DNA of 58,948 nt. It comes from Gemmatimonadales bacterium. GTDB lineage: Bacteria; Gemmatimonadota; Gemmatimonadetes; Gemmatimonadales; GWC2-71-9. The notes under the pieces were generated by a model. The model was not told where the DNA came from. It searched no databases and saw nothing but the letters and a program-made list of their open reading frames with translations. The DNA is taken from assembly GCA_011772755.1 (NCBI GenBank), contig WVYX01000293.1, positions 1-58,948 on the forward strand. The letters run 5' to 3'. Below, in pieces: positions 18,045 through 26,556 of this stretch. The position numbers were made by a program, and so were the translations under genes. Numbering within the stretch: position 1 is the first letter of the stretch; each line of letters starts with the position of its first letter.

Positions 18045-18310
18045 CCGTGGTCGCGGATTTCGAGGTGCGGGTGTGGGTGCCGGACGTGTGGGACATCGTT
18101 CGGCTGAAAGTGACGGCCGGATGGACGGTCTCCCGACTGAAGGCTGAGGCGTTGGCAGTGGCCACGGGGCGTGCCGCCGATCTTGCGGACTACGAGGTCA
18201 AGTTCCGTGGCGGGCGGGTGCTGGATGAAGAGAAGACCCTCGGCGAGCTGGAGACCCCTGACCAGGCCCCGTTCATCGTACTGCCGAGTCGCCGTCGGCC
18301 CGTGCGGTGA
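18041..18310 (+). CDS. ubiquitin-like beta-grasp protein
   Basis: An 89-residue protein whose order of elements follows ubiquitin: a first strand pair (VRVWVPDVWDIVRLKV), a helix (TVSRLKAEALAVATG), then YEVKFRGGRVLDEEKTLGEL matching ubiquitin's RLIFAGKQLEDGRTLSDY, and a last strand FIVLPSRRR. It ends RRRPVR with no GG, so conjugation by the usual E1 route is not expected unless processed. It may be related to the EsaB/YukD or other bacterial ubiquitin-like groups, but no secretion genes are nearby. GGGGGAG precedes the GTG start by 6 nt. Confidence 0.65.
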   Translation: MTVVADFEVRVWVPDVWDIVRLKVTAGWTVSRLKAEALAVATGRAADLADYEVKFRGGRVLDEEKTLGELETPDQAPFIVLPSRRRPVR

Positions 18311-18327
18311 GGAGGGTTCGACTATGT

Positions 18328-18438
18328 GGCAATTCGCACTTGGCAATTCGCAGTTCGAGTGGCTCCGGTGACGATCACGAATTGCTAGTTGCGAATTGCT
18401 GAGCGCCGCGGGCAGTCAGATGACGGCTGCTGAGTGCC
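18328..18438. repeat. family A palindromic element, copy 3
   Basis: Arms GGCAATTCGCACTTGGCAAT plus TCG (18328-18350) and CACGAATTGCTAGTTGCGAA plus TTGC (18376-18399) are near-complementary with a 25-nt loop. A right-end GACGGCTGCTGAG resembles the GACGGCTGATGGCT end of copy 1. The left outer end is not clear. It starts 17 nt after the ubiquitin-like gene's stop and runs up to the methyltransferase gene. Confidence 0.8.
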
Positions 18439-18480
18439 CACTCTTGACGAACCACCGTCCTGGGATGACCCTTTCGCTCT

Positions 18481-19221
18481 ATGGCTCGCCGGCTTTCACC
18501 CACCGGGTTGCTGGCTATCCTGCAGCCCTGGGCTGATGTGGCCGAGCCGATCCACCGGCGGCTCGCGCAACTGGCAGATGCGGAACCTGGGCAAGAGGTT
18601 CTCTGGGTTGGCTGCGGTTCGGGGCGCTCCGTGCTCTGGTGGGCCGAGCGGTTTCGCACCCACATCGAGGGCGTGGACCCAGATCACAACGCCATCGAAG
18701 CCGCCGAGCGGGCGTCACGCCGTGCCGATCTCGCCAGCCTCGTGACCTTTCAGACGGCGACGCCGGACGACCTCCCCCACGAGGCCCAGGTCTTCGACGT
18801 CACCATAGCGAACCTGCTCTACCTCTTTGGCACCGACGGCGCCCGGATTCTCCAGGAGGCTGGTCGGGTAGCTCGGCCAATGAGCACCGTCATGGCGCTC
18901 GTGCCGTCCTGGCTCAGCACCCCGGACCCCGAGGACGCACGTCTGCTTGGGTCCCTCGGCCTCCAACCTCACCTTCTGGTCGAGTGGAAGAGCTTCTTCC
19001 GAGAGGCCGGGATTGTGGAGTTGTCCGTCGAAGATGCTGCCCTCGACGGGAACTGGATCGCGTACGGATGGATCGGGCTGCTGATCCGCGGGTGGCGTGC
19101 CGCCCGGTGGGTGGGCGTCGGCATGGTCTTGAGTCGGGAGGTGCGAACGCTCCGGTCGCTTGCTCGGCAGCGAGTACTTGGCCTGTCCATCGTCAAAGGC
19201 ACGCGCTGGCCGCACGGATGA
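18481..19221 (+). CDS. SAM-dependent methyltransferase, class I
   Basis: A 246-residue methyltransferase-fold protein: motif I VLWVGCGSGRSV (about residues 40-51), acidic GVDPD at the end of strand 2, and FDVTIANLLYLFG as motif post-I/II. The C-terminal half carries a hydrophobic segment (WIGLLIRGWRAARWVGVGM), so it may act near the membrane. Acceptor unknown. The ATG at 18481 lacks a Shine-Dalgarno sequence. An overlapping frame from GTG 18434 encodes PPSWDDPFALWLA, which would suit the N-terminus, so a small frameshift near 18490 is possible. Its stop overlaps the priA start. Confidence 0.75.
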   Translation: MARRLSPTGLLAILQPWADVAEPIHRRLAQLADAEPGQEVLWVGCGSGRSVLWWAERFRTHIEGVDPDHNAIEAAERASRRADLASLVTFQTATPDDLPHEAQVFDVTIANLLYLFGTDGARILQEAGRVARPMSTVMALVPSWLSTPDPEDARLLGSLGLQPHLLVEWKSFFREAGIVELSVEDAALDGNWIAYGWIGLLIRGWRAARWVGVGMVLSREVRTLRSLARQRVLGLSIVKGTRWPHG

Positions 19222-21635
19222 TCCCAACGACCTGCTCGGTCGCGCTCCCCATTCCCACTGCCAGGCCGTACGCGTATGCGATCCCACCATCGCTCGCCGA
19301 TCGCGTTGCTCCGGGGGCGCGGGTCGTCGTGCCGGTGCGCACGCGGGAGCTCGTCGGGATCGTCCTCGAGGTTGAGGCGGCACCGGTCGACGACCTGAGA
19401 CCCGTGCTTCTGGTACCGGATCCGGCGCCACTGGTGCCTGGATCGCTGCTGGAGCTGGCCCAGTGGGTTTCCCGGTACTACGCGGCGCCGCTAGGTCTCA
19501 CGCTGCGAGCCATGCTCCCGGCTGCGCTCTGGGGTGCCTCGCGCCTGGTAGCCGAGGTGCGGGACTCGCATCTCGCGCCCGGCGGGGTGAGCCGCGAGGT
19601 GGTGGAGGCTCTGCAGCGGGCCGGGGGAAGGGCGACCACTGGTACACTGAGGCGTCGGCTGAAACGACCGGTGTGGGACGTCCTCCAGCGGCTGGCTCGG
19701 GTCGGTGCCGTCACCCTGGAAACGGAGCCTCCGGACCTCGGCCCTGGTCCCCAGACGGAGCGGATTCTCACCCTCACGAGGCTCTTGCCCACGCTCCTGG
19801 AGCGTGACCGTGCCTTCGGAAGAGCGCTCCGCCAGCGGGCGGCCTACGAGGCCGTCGATGCCATGGGCGGTGAGTCGACGGTGCGACATCTCACCGATCG
19901 TCTTGGCTTCTCGGCAGCGGTGGTGCGGGGCCTGGTCCAGCGCAAGGTTGCCCGGATCGAAGAGCGAGAACGGGTGCGCGATCCCTTTGCGGGCGTTGCA
20001 GGTGTTGCCCCGGCGGTTCCGACCGCAGCGCAGCGCGTGGCGATCGAAGCGATCCGCAAGCTGGGACCGGGGCAGGCGCTCACGCTGTTCGGGGTGACGG
20101 GAAGCGGGAAGACTCTCGTCTATCTCGAAGCCCTGCGGCCGGTGGTGGAGGAAGGGAAGGGAGTGATCGTGCTCGTTCCAGAGATTGCGCTCACCCCCCA
20201 GACCGTGGCTCGAGTGCGGGGGGTGTTGGGTGATTCCGTAGCCGTGCTACACAGCGGACTCTCCGACGGGGAGCGGATCGACGCGTGGCGGACCCTCGCC
20301 GCCGGCGGCCGGAGAGTGGCAGTGGGGGCTCGGTCGGCAGTATTCGCACCGGTGCGGCACCTTGCGGCGGTGATCGTAGACGAGGAGCACGATGCCAGCT
20401 ACAAGCAGGGTGAGCTGCCGCGCTACCACGCTCGGGATGTCGCGCTGCGGCGGGCCCGGATCGAGGGGGCACGGGTGGTGCTTGGCAGTGCAACGCCCTC
20501 CCTCGAGACGTGGGCAGCCCGACAGCGCATCCCCGTCGTCACGCTGCCGACGCGGGTGACCGCTCAGCCGCTGCCCGGCGTCACGCTCGTCGACATGCGC
20601 ACGGAACGGCGTGTTCGGGAGGCCGGCGCAGTCCCGTGGTCGCGGACCCTCGATGACGCGGTGAGGGAAGCGCTCGATGTCGGCGACCAGGTCCTATTGC
20701 TGCTCAATCGCCGGGGATTTGCGCATTTCCTGCAGTGCTACGGGTGCGGGTTCGTGTGGCAGTGTCCGTCCTGCAGTATCTCGCTCACGGTGCACCGAAT
20801 TCCCGCCCGACTGCGCTGCCACTACTGCGGACACGACGCGCCGTTACCGGAGGCCTGTCCTGAGTGCGGTGCCACGGCGCAGCGGTCGCGCGGAGTGGGC
20901 ACGCAGCTGCTGGAGCGGTGGCTTGCCGAGCGGCTGGCGACTGCCCGCCTGGCTCGTATGGATGCGGACACGACGTCGGGGAAGTGGTCACACCAGCGGA
21001 TCTTGGACGCGGTGGCGCGGCGAGAAGTGGACGTGTTGCTCGGCACACAGATGATCGCCAAGGGGCTGGATTTTCCCGGGGTGACGTTGGTCGGGGTCAT
21101 CAACGCCGACATTGGCCTCAACCTGCCCGATTTTCGTGCCGCTGAGCGAACGTTTCAGTTGATCGCTCAAGTGGCGGGACGAGCAGGACGCGGGCCTCGC
21201 GGCGGGCGCGTCCTGGTCCAGACTCACACGCCGCAGCACTATGCGCTCCAGGCGGCTGCCTCCCACGATTTCGAGGCGTTCGCCACTCGCGAATTCGCGG
21301 CCCGGCGGGTGCCGCCGTACCCACCCCACGTTGGGTTGGTCAACATCCTCGTCAGCGGACTCGATGAGCGTCGCGTTGGCGACGCTGCCGTCGAAGTAAC
21401 TGAGTGGCTCCAGGGGCTCGTCTCGGCCCGGGCCGGAGACGCCGTGGAGGTTGTTGGCCCGGCGCCTGCACCCCTGGCGCGAATCAAGCAACGCTGGCGG
21501 TGGCACGCCCTGCTGCGGGCAGAGGACCGGACGTTACTAGGGCGGGTTGCACGGTACGCTGCACGCCGAGCGCCTCACACTGGCCGTGGACCGATCCGGG
21601 TGGTGTTCGACCGGGACCCGGTGTCACTACTCTGA
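19218..21635 (+). CDS. priA: primosomal protein N' (replication restart helicase)
   Basis: An 805-residue 3'-5' superfamily 2 helicase that reloads the replisome at stalled forks. Order: N-terminal DNA-binding domain, winged helix, Walker A FGVTGSGKTLVYLEAL (near residue 293), DEEH box VIVDEEHDASYKQ, then a zinc-binding module with CYGCGFVWQCPSC and CHYCGHDAPLPEACPECG. The C-terminal helicase domain has AQVAGRAGRG. ATG at 19218 overlaps the methyltransferase stop. The open frame extends upstream only as an overlap. The TGA stop's last base begins a family A repeat. Confidence 0.95.
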   Translation: MIPTTCSVALPIPTARPYAYAIPPSLADRVAPGARVVVPVRTRELVGIVLEVEAAPVDDLRPVLLVPDPAPLVPGSLLELAQWVSRYYAAPLGLTLRAMLPAALWGASRLVAEVRDSHLAPGGVSREVVEALQRAGGRATTGTLRRRLKRPVWDVLQRLARVGAVTLETEPPDLGPGPQTERILTLTRLLPTLLERDRAFGRALRQRAAYEAVDAMGGESTVRHLTDRLGFSAAVVRGLVQRKVARIEERERVRDPFAGVAGVAPAVPTAAQRVAIEAIRKLGPGQALTLFGVTGSGKTLVYLEALRPVVEEGKGVIVLVPEIALTPQTVARVRGVLGDSVAVLHSGLSDGERIDAWRTLAAGGRRVAVGARSAVFAPVRHLAAVIVDEEHDASYKQGELPRYHARDVALRRARIEGARVVLGSATPSLETWAARQRIPVVTLPTRVTAQPLPGVTLVDMRTERRVREAGAVPWSRTLDDAVREALDVGDQVLLLLNRRGFAHFLQCYGCGFVWQCPSCSISLTVHRIPARLRCHYCGHDAPLPEACPECGATAQRSRGVGTQLLERWLAERLATARLARMDADTTSGKWSHQRILDAVARREVDVLLGTQMIAKGLDFPGVTLVGVINADIGLNLPDFRAAERTFQLIAQVAGRAGRGPRGGRVLVQTHTPQHYALQAAASHDFEAFATREFAARRVPPYPPHVGLVNILVSGLDERRVGDAAVEVTEWLQGLVSARAGDAVEVVGPAPAPLARIKQRWRWHALLRAEDRTLLGRVARYAARRAPHTGRGPIRVVFDRDPVSLL

Positions 21636-21761
21636 GCCGTCGGCTCTCGGCCCATCTGCTCGCAATTCGCGATTCGCAGCTGGCAATTCGTGGTCGGCAC
21701 CGTAGCCACCCGAACTGCGAATTGCGAGTTGCGAATTGCCAGGTGTTGATGGCTGATGGCT
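21635..21761. repeat. family A palindromic element, copy 4
   Basis: Left end AGCCGTCGGC (21635-21644) starts on the A of the priA TGA codon. Right end GGCTGATGGCT (21751-21761) is identical to copy 1. Inner arms 21658-21693 and 21708-21740 carry GCAATTCGCGATTCGCAG and CTGCGAATTGCGAGTTGCG with a 14-nt loop. The longest uninterrupted AT-rich core of the family lies here. Confidence 0.85.
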
Positions 21762-21972
21762 TGAGAATCTTGAATCGCCTGTCGTCGCCCCGTATGTTGC
21801 CTGCTCGCCGACCCGGCAACCGTCGGCGGCGTCGGTGCGGCGAGCGGATATCACCAGCATGTCTGGAGGCGCGTGCGAGCCAGGTGGATCCCGTGTCTAC
21901 TCCCCACACCAGTGCACCGGATCTGACGTGGTGGAACGGCGAGCGGCAGTGGAAGCGGGCGCGCCGACAGGC

Positions 21973-22359
21973 GTGACTGGGTCCCCGGGGCTCGGACTGG
22001 GATGGACACGTGTCGCACAGGCCGTAGCGGAGGCAGTGCCTCGGGAAGACGTCGATGCGATCTGGCTGTTTGCCCCAGTGCGCCGGGACGAGCGTGAGTG
22101 GGGTACTGCCGTCATCTCGGCCCGCGCTGGAGAGGGGCGGCGTCGCATCTACACTGGCAGCTATATGCTCATCATCCGTGGCCGCGAGCGCGGTCAGGCG
22201 AGGGTGGTGATTGAGGAGGTAGGGGAAAGCCCCACCGCGGTCGTGCACGAGGTGATTGCGGGGGTGCAGGAGCGTGCCGGGGAGCCGGATCCGCCGGTGG
22301 AGGTTGCCCCCGAGTTGTGGTACGGAGATCAAGGTGACCAGTCCCCCTCCCAAGGTTGA
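21973..22359 (+). CDS. hypothetical protein
   Basis: A 128-residue soluble protein of unknown function. Visible features are an alpha/beta pattern: a helix WTRVAQAVAEAVPREDVDAI, then strands IWLFAPVRRDEREWGTAVIS and RRIYTGSYMLIIRGRERG, then RVVIEEVGESPTAVVHEVI. GTG at 21973 is chosen because the preceding in-frame codons look non-coding and a 27-codon frame (21893-21976) ends there with a GTGA overlap. The gene overlaps the Fur-family gene by 26 nt. The start is uncertain. Confidence 0.5.
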   Translation: MTGSPGLGLGWTRVAQAVAEAVPREDVDAIWLFAPVRRDEREWGTAVISARAGEGRRRIYTGSYMLIIRGRERGQARVVIEEVGESPTAVVHEVIAGVQERAGEPDPPVEVAPELWYGDQGDQSPSQG

Positions 22360-22831
22360 CGGCCAGGCGCTGTTCGAGATCTTCCGCCGTTATCTACGTG
22401 ACCACAATTTGCCGGTGACGCATCAGCGCGCGGCGATCGCCCAAGCGCTGTTCTTCGCCGACCACCACGTGTCGGTGGGTGACATCGAGCGCGTGCTGCG
22501 GGTACGGGGAGTCCAAGTCGGAAAGGCTACCATCTACCGGACACTCGACTTGCTCCGCGAAGCCGGGCTCGTGCAGGAGCACGACTTCGGCGACGGGTTC
22601 AAGCGGTACGAGCCCCTGGCGGCCCAGGGCCACCACGAACACCTCATCTGCACGGAGTGCGGTAGGGTGGTGGAGTTTTCCAGCGAGCGTCTCGAGCGGA
22701 TGAAGTCCCTGATCGCCGAAGAGTACGGTTTCCGGCACCATCACCATCGGCTCGAGATCTACGGCATCTGCCGTGACTGTCAGTTGCGTGACGTGGTCAC
22801 GCTCGAATCCCAACCCCGGGCGAGGCGTTGA
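22334..22831 (+). CDS. Fur family transcriptional regulator
   Basis: A 165-residue metal-responsive repressor. The winged-helix N-terminus (LPVTHQRAAIAQALF ... GKATIYRTLDLLREAGLV) is followed by the dimerisation/metal domain with GHHEHLICTECGRVVEF, HHHHRLEIYG and a C-terminal CRDC, so a structural CxxC zinc site is complete. Whether it senses iron, zinc or peroxide cannot be decided. GTG at 22334 fits the usual N-terminus and has GGAG about 7 nt upstream. The downstream polyamine genes follow closely and may be under its control, but no Fur box was identified. Confidence 0.9.
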   Translation: MTSPPPKVDGQALFEIFRRYLRDHNLPVTHQRAAIAQALFFADHHVSVGDIERVLRVRGVQVGKATIYRTLDLLREAGLVQEHDFGDGFKRYEPLAAQGHHEHLICTECGRVVEFSSERLERMKSLIAEEYGFRHHHHRLEIYGICRDCQLRDVVTLESQPRARR

Positions 22832-22856
22832 GACATTGATCGATCCAAACCAGTTC

Positions 22857-23396
22857 ATGCCCACCAAGGCCTTCCTCACGAAAGGCGTCGGGCGGCACAA
22901 AGAGAAGCTGACGAGCTTCGAGCTGGCACTACGGGACGCCCGAGTCGCGCATTACAACCTGGTGCGTGTGAGTTCCATCTGGCCGCCGCATTGCCAGCTG
23001 GTCTCGTGGGAGCAGGGGGTCAAATGCCTCATGCCGGGGCAGGTGGCCTTCTCGGTTGTCGCTGAGGCCTCTACCAACGAGCCCTCCCGCCTGGCAACCG
23101 CGGCGATTGGCCTCGCAATCCCTGCGGATCCCCAGCGCCATGGCTACATCTCGGAGCACCATGCCTTCGGCCAGCGGAAGGAGCCCGCAGGGGACTACGC
23201 GGAAGATCTCGCTGCCAGCATGCTGGCTACGGTGCTCGGCGTGCCCTTCGATCCGGACCAGGCGTGGGACGAACGGCGAGAGCAATGGTTGTTGTCCGGC
23301 GAGATCGTGAAGACCCTGAACATCAGCTGTAGCGCCGAGGCTCAGGACGACGGGCGCTGGGTGACGGTGGTGAGCGCCGTGGTGTTTTGCGGATGA
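22857..23396 (+). CDS. pdaD: pyruvoyl-dependent arginine decarboxylase
   Basis: Converts arginine to agmatine. The self-cleavage site is the Ser-Ser of VRVSSIWPPH (about residues 42-43), which yields the pyruvoyl group on the new alpha chain. The N-terminus PTKAFLTKGVGRHKEKLTSFELALRDA matches bacterial PvlArgDC proteins, and GYISEHHAFGQ and MLATVLG follow the family. ATG at 22857 is chosen because it gives the family N-terminus. A TTG at 22836 is an alternative. Its stop overlaps the agmatinase start, forming a two-step arginine-to-putrescine unit. Confidence 0.9.
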   Translation: MPTKAFLTKGVGRHKEKLTSFELALRDARVAHYNLVRVSSIWPPHCQLVSWEQGVKCLMPGQVAFSVVAEASTNEPSRLATAAIGLAIPADPQRHGYISEHHAFGQRKEPAGDYAEDLAASMLATVLGVPFDPDQAWDERREQWLLSGEIVKTLNISCSAEAQDDGRWVTVVSAVVFCG

Positions 23397-24343
23397 ACGT
23401 GTTTCGCGATCGCGGCGGGCTGGACGACCTGCCTGCCGCACTCACTAAGCTGCCGTGGGGCTCCAGTGAATCGTTCCTGGGGATTCCGGGGGGCGAGACC
23501 GGGTTCACCCGATGTCCCGTGGCCGTCCTTCCGGTGCCCTATGAGGCCACTGTCTCGTACATGGCTGGTACGCGTTTCGGTCCCCGTGGTCTGCTCCACG
23601 CTTCCCGATACGTGGAGACGTACGATCACGAACTGGACTTCGAGCCCTACACGGTAGGTGTGCACACCCTGCCGGAACTGGTGCTTCCGGCGACAGGCCC
23701 CGAGTCGGCTCTAAGGCTGCTCCGGCAAGCCATGGATGGCCTGCTGGAGGCGGGGAAGTTCGTCATCATGATCGGTGGTGAGCACAGCCTCTCCGCCCCA
23801 CCGATCCTGGCCCACGCAGACCGGATGGGTGGCACCCTGTCCGTGCTCCAGCTCGATGCCCACCCCGACCTCCGAGCCGAGTATGAAGGCACACCGTTCT
23901 CCCATGCGTGTGTGATGCACCGCGTGCATGAACGCGTCGACCTGGTCCCGGTGGGGATTCGGTCACTGACCTCCGAGGAGCGGACGCTCATGCGCGACAA
24001 GGGGATTCCGGCGGTCTTCGCACATGAGTTGACGGGTGAGGGGTGGATCGACCGGGTATTGAGCGCGCTCGGCAGCTCCGTGTACATCACTATCGACGTG
24101 GACTACTTCGACCCTGCGCTCGTGCCGTCCACGGGCACGCCAGAACCTGGTGGTGGAACGTGGTTCCCGACGTTGCAACTCCTGGAGCGGGTGTTCCGCG
24201 AGAGGCAGGTGGTGGGGTGTGATGTGGTCGAGCTCGCACCCATCCCAGGGCTGGTGGCGCCCGACGTCATGGCCGCGAAACTGGTGTACAAGCTGGTCGC
24301 CTTCTATGCCTTGCATCAAGCTCAGCGGGAACGGATGAGCTGA
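23393..24343 (+). CDS. speB: agmatinase (ureohydrolase)
   Basis: Hydrolyses agmatine to putrescine and urea with a di-manganese centre. The metal motifs are present: GGEHS (near residue 125), DAHPDLR with a nearby SHACVMHR, and DVDYFDPALVPSTGTPEPGG. The 316-residue length is normal. An N-terminal extension of about 35 residues precedes the catalytic fold. ATG at 23393 overlaps the decarboxylase stop (ATGA). The pairing with pdaD makes agmatinase a better call than arginase. Confidence 0.93.
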   Translation: MNVFRDRGGLDDLPAALTKLPWGSSESFLGIPGGETGFTRCPVAVLPVPYEATVSYMAGTRFGPRGLLHASRYVETYDHELDFEPYTVGVHTLPELVLPATGPESALRLLRQAMDGLLEAGKFVIMIGGEHSLSAPPILAHADRMGGTLSVLQLDAHPDLRAEYEGTPFSHACVMHRVHERVDLVPVGIRSLTSEERTLMRDKGIPAVFAHELTGEGWIDRVLSALGSSVYITIDVDYFDPALVPSTGTPEPGGGTWFPTLQLLERVFRERQVVGCDVVELAPIPGLVAPDVMAAKLVYKLVAFYALHQAQRERMS

Positions 24344-24365
24344 CGCGAGGGTTTCTCTCGATACA

Positions 24366-25091
24366 ATGGCTGCGGAATCGGTCGGATTCGCGGTGGCGTT
24401 CGTCGCCGGGCTGCTGAGCTTCCTCTCGCCGTGCGTGCTGCCGCTGGTGCCGAGCTACGTGTCGTTCATCACGGGGCTGTCACTGGATGAGCTGGGCGAG
24501 CGGCGATGGGTGGCCTTCACCCACGCGCTGCTCTTCATCGCTGGGTTCACCCTGATCTTCATCGCCCTTGGCGCCTCCGCGACGCAGCTGGGCCGCTTTC
24601 TCAACTACAACCAGGCGTGGCTCGAACGCTTCGGAGGCGTGCTGATCGTGTTCTTCGGCCTGTACCTGCTGGGGGTCGTGCGCTGGGGCGCCCTTGCCAG
24701 GGAGCGTCGCCTTCATTTGCAGGACAAGCCGTTGGGGTACCTCGGGAGTTTGCTGGTTGGCCTTGCCTTCGGCGCAGGCTGGACGCCGTGCATTGGACCG
24801 ATTCTCGGTTCGATTCTGACGTATACCGGGGTCCGGTCGAGCCTCGGGGAAGGGATAGTCCTGCTCCTGGCGTACTCGTTGGGCCTTGCGGTTCCGTTCC
24901 TCCTCGCCGCCGTGGCGGTTGAGAAGTTCATTGATTGGTTCAAACGGTTCCGTCGGTACATCCCCCTCACCACCAAGATCGCCGGTGGCATCCTGGTGTT
25001 CGTGGGGGTGCTGCTCGTGACCGGCTACTTCTCGCTGCTCGCTGGCTGGCTACAGGGGCTCACGCCGGACTTCTTGCGGGAGCGGCTCTAA
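24366..25091 (+). CDS. ccdA: cytochrome c biogenesis protein CcdA
   Basis: A 241-residue polytopic inner-membrane protein carrying reducing equivalents from thioredoxin to the periplasm. The two active cysteines are in SPCVLPLVPSYVSFITG (TM1) and GWTPCIGPILGSIL (TM4), each followed by Pro-rich kinks typical of CcdA/DsbD-beta. Six hydrophobic segments are visible. No thioredoxin-like partner or ccsB gene is adjacent. It follows speB after 22 nt, but the function is unrelated. Confidence 0.93.
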   Translation: MAAESVGFAVAFVAGLLSFLSPCVLPLVPSYVSFITGLSLDELGERRWVAFTHALLFIAGFTLIFIALGASATQLGRFLNYNQAWLERFGGVLIVFFGLYLLGVVRWGALARERRLHLQDKPLGYLGSLLVGLAFGAGWTPCIGPILGSILTYTGVRSSLGEGIVLLLAYSLGLAVPFLLAAVAVEKFIDWFKRFRRYIPLTTKIAGGILVFVGVLLVTGYFSLLAGWLQGLTPDFLRERL

Positions 25092-25112
25092 CCGCGATCC
25101 CTTGCTTCCACT

Positions 25113-25359
25113 CCCGGCGGTCCGCTTCCGCCCACCATCCCTCCTCCCGGCGGTCCCCCCCACACTCTCCGCCACTTCCCCGGCGGTCCCGCCTCCCCCC
25201 GCACATCCACCCGGGCGGTCGGGCACTCAGGCAGTCGGACGGTCACTACGTCATTCGTCAGGCCGGACAACCGACCGCCCGTCCGCCAGGAGGGGCTGGG
25301 GGACGGGCGGGAGGGGACCGCCGGGCGGTGCTGGCTGCGGAGGTGGGGGACCGCCCGGT
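25113..25359. repeat. array of CCCGGCGGTCC words at 33-nt spacing with inverted copies
   Basis: CCCGGCGGTCC occurs at 25113, 25146 and 25179, exactly 33 nt apart, with a variant (CCCGGGCGGTC) at 25210. Inverted counterparts GGACCGCCGGG (25316) and GGACCGCCCGG (25349) are also 33 nt apart. The sequence between the words is Cys/pyrimidine-rich on the left half and purine-rich on the right. It occupies the 287-bp gap between the convergent ccdA and aldolase genes and could form a very large hairpin. No other gene is seen there. Confidence 0.75.
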
Positions 25360-25378
25360 GGTCTGCGGGGAGCGGGGT

Positions 25379-26398
25379 TTACGCCGCCGCCTCCATGCTC
25401 TGGGAGTACTCCCCACGGCGTGCGGCGCCATTCAGCTTGGCACGATGGTGGAAGACCTTCTGCGCCGCAGCAACGTTGGCAGCCTTCCCGTGCCAGGTTT
25501 CCAGCGCCGGCCCCTGAAGGGCCCGGCCGTATGAGAAGCTGAGTTCCCAGGGGTGATCCCCCATCGCGTTCATGGCGTTGAGGTGGGCGGTGGCGATCTC
25601 CGCGCTCTGACCACCGGAGAGGAACACGATACCGGGCACGGCTCCGGGCACGCTCCGCATGAGACACCGAACCGTCGCTTCCGCGACCTGCTCGATGCCT
25701 GCCTGTGTGGGGCACTCCTTGCCGGACAACACCATGTTCGGCTTGAGCAGTGATCCCTCTAGGGCGACGCGATGGGCGTGCAGGTGAAAGAAGACGCTCT
25801 TGAGCGTCGTCTCGGTGACTTCCTCACATTGCTCTATTGTGTGTCCCCCGTCCATGAGCACCTCGGGCTCGACGATCGGCACGAGCCCCGCCTCCTGCGA
25901 CAGAGCGGCGTATCGCGCCAGGCCGTGCGCGTTGGCGTCGATGCAGAACCGCGTGGGGATCCCGTCGCCGATGGCGATCACGGCCCGCCACTTCGTGAAC
26001 CGCGCGCCGAGCTCGCGGTACTCGGCGAGGCGATCCCTCAGGCCGTCGAGACCTTCGGTGACCTTCTCACCGGGGTATCCGGCCAGCGCCTTGGCACCCT
26101 TGTCTACCTTGATGCCCGGAATGATGCCTTCCCGCTCGAGGACGGTGGTGAAGGGCGTGCGGCCGCTGGTGCCCTGCCGGATGGTCTCGTCGAACAGGAT
26201 CACACCGCTCACGAAATCGCCGAGGCCCTTCGTGGTGAATAACATCTCGCGGTAGGATTGGCGCGTCTCCTCCGTGGATGGCAGGTTGATCTTCTTGAAT
26301 CGTTTCTCAATGGTGGGAAAGCTCTCGTCTGCAGCGAGAATACCCTTCCCTTTGGCGACCAGTGCCCTGGCCGTGGCTTCGAGATTCTTGGTCCTCAT
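25379..26398 (-). CDS. fructose-bisphosphate aldolase, class I
   Basis: A 339-residue Schiff-base aldolase cleaving fructose 1,6-bisphosphate. It has GKGILAADESFPTIEKRF at the N-terminus, KWRAVI, and LKPNMVLSGKECP, which holds the catalytic Lys. SGGQSAEIATAHLNAMN near the C-terminus binds phosphate. It resembles animal-type class I enzymes rather than the class II metal type. The start ATG has AAAGG about 8 nt upstream. The C-terminus ends QSMEAAA without the functional Tyr of vertebrate aldolases. Confidence 0.92.
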   Translation of the reverse strand: MRTKNLEATARALVAKGKGILAADESFPTIEKRFKKINLPSTEETRQSYREMLFTTKGLGDFVSGVILFDETIRQGTSGRTPFTTVLEREGIIPGIKVDKGAKALAGYPGEKVTEGLDGLRDRLAEYRELGARFTKWRAVIAIGDGIPTRFCIDANAHGLARYAALSQEAGLVPIVEPEVLMDGGHTIEQCEEVTETTLKSVFFHLHAHRVALEGSLLKPNMVLSGKECPTQAGIEQVAEATVRCLMRSVPGAVPGIVFLSGGQSAEIATAHLNAMNAMGDHPWELSFSYGRALQGPALETWHGKAANVAAAQKVFHHRAKLNGAARRGEYSQSMEAAA

Positions 26399-26556
26399 GA
26401 GTCGTACCTTTCGCCTGACTCGCTAGCTGGAAGGATTGACCAGTCGAGCTTTCGCACAGCGGTGTAACACGCTCTGCCAGAACGACATAGGGTCATCTGG
26501 CGGGGTAGAAGTTATGTGTCGGCAGTGGCTGGCGCCAGGGCGCAGTCTGCCGTCCG

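Noticed and set aside
25113-25359. CRISPR-like array from regular 33-nt spacing
   Set aside because: The repeated word is only 11 nt with three exact copies, the right half is inverted, and there are no cas genes.
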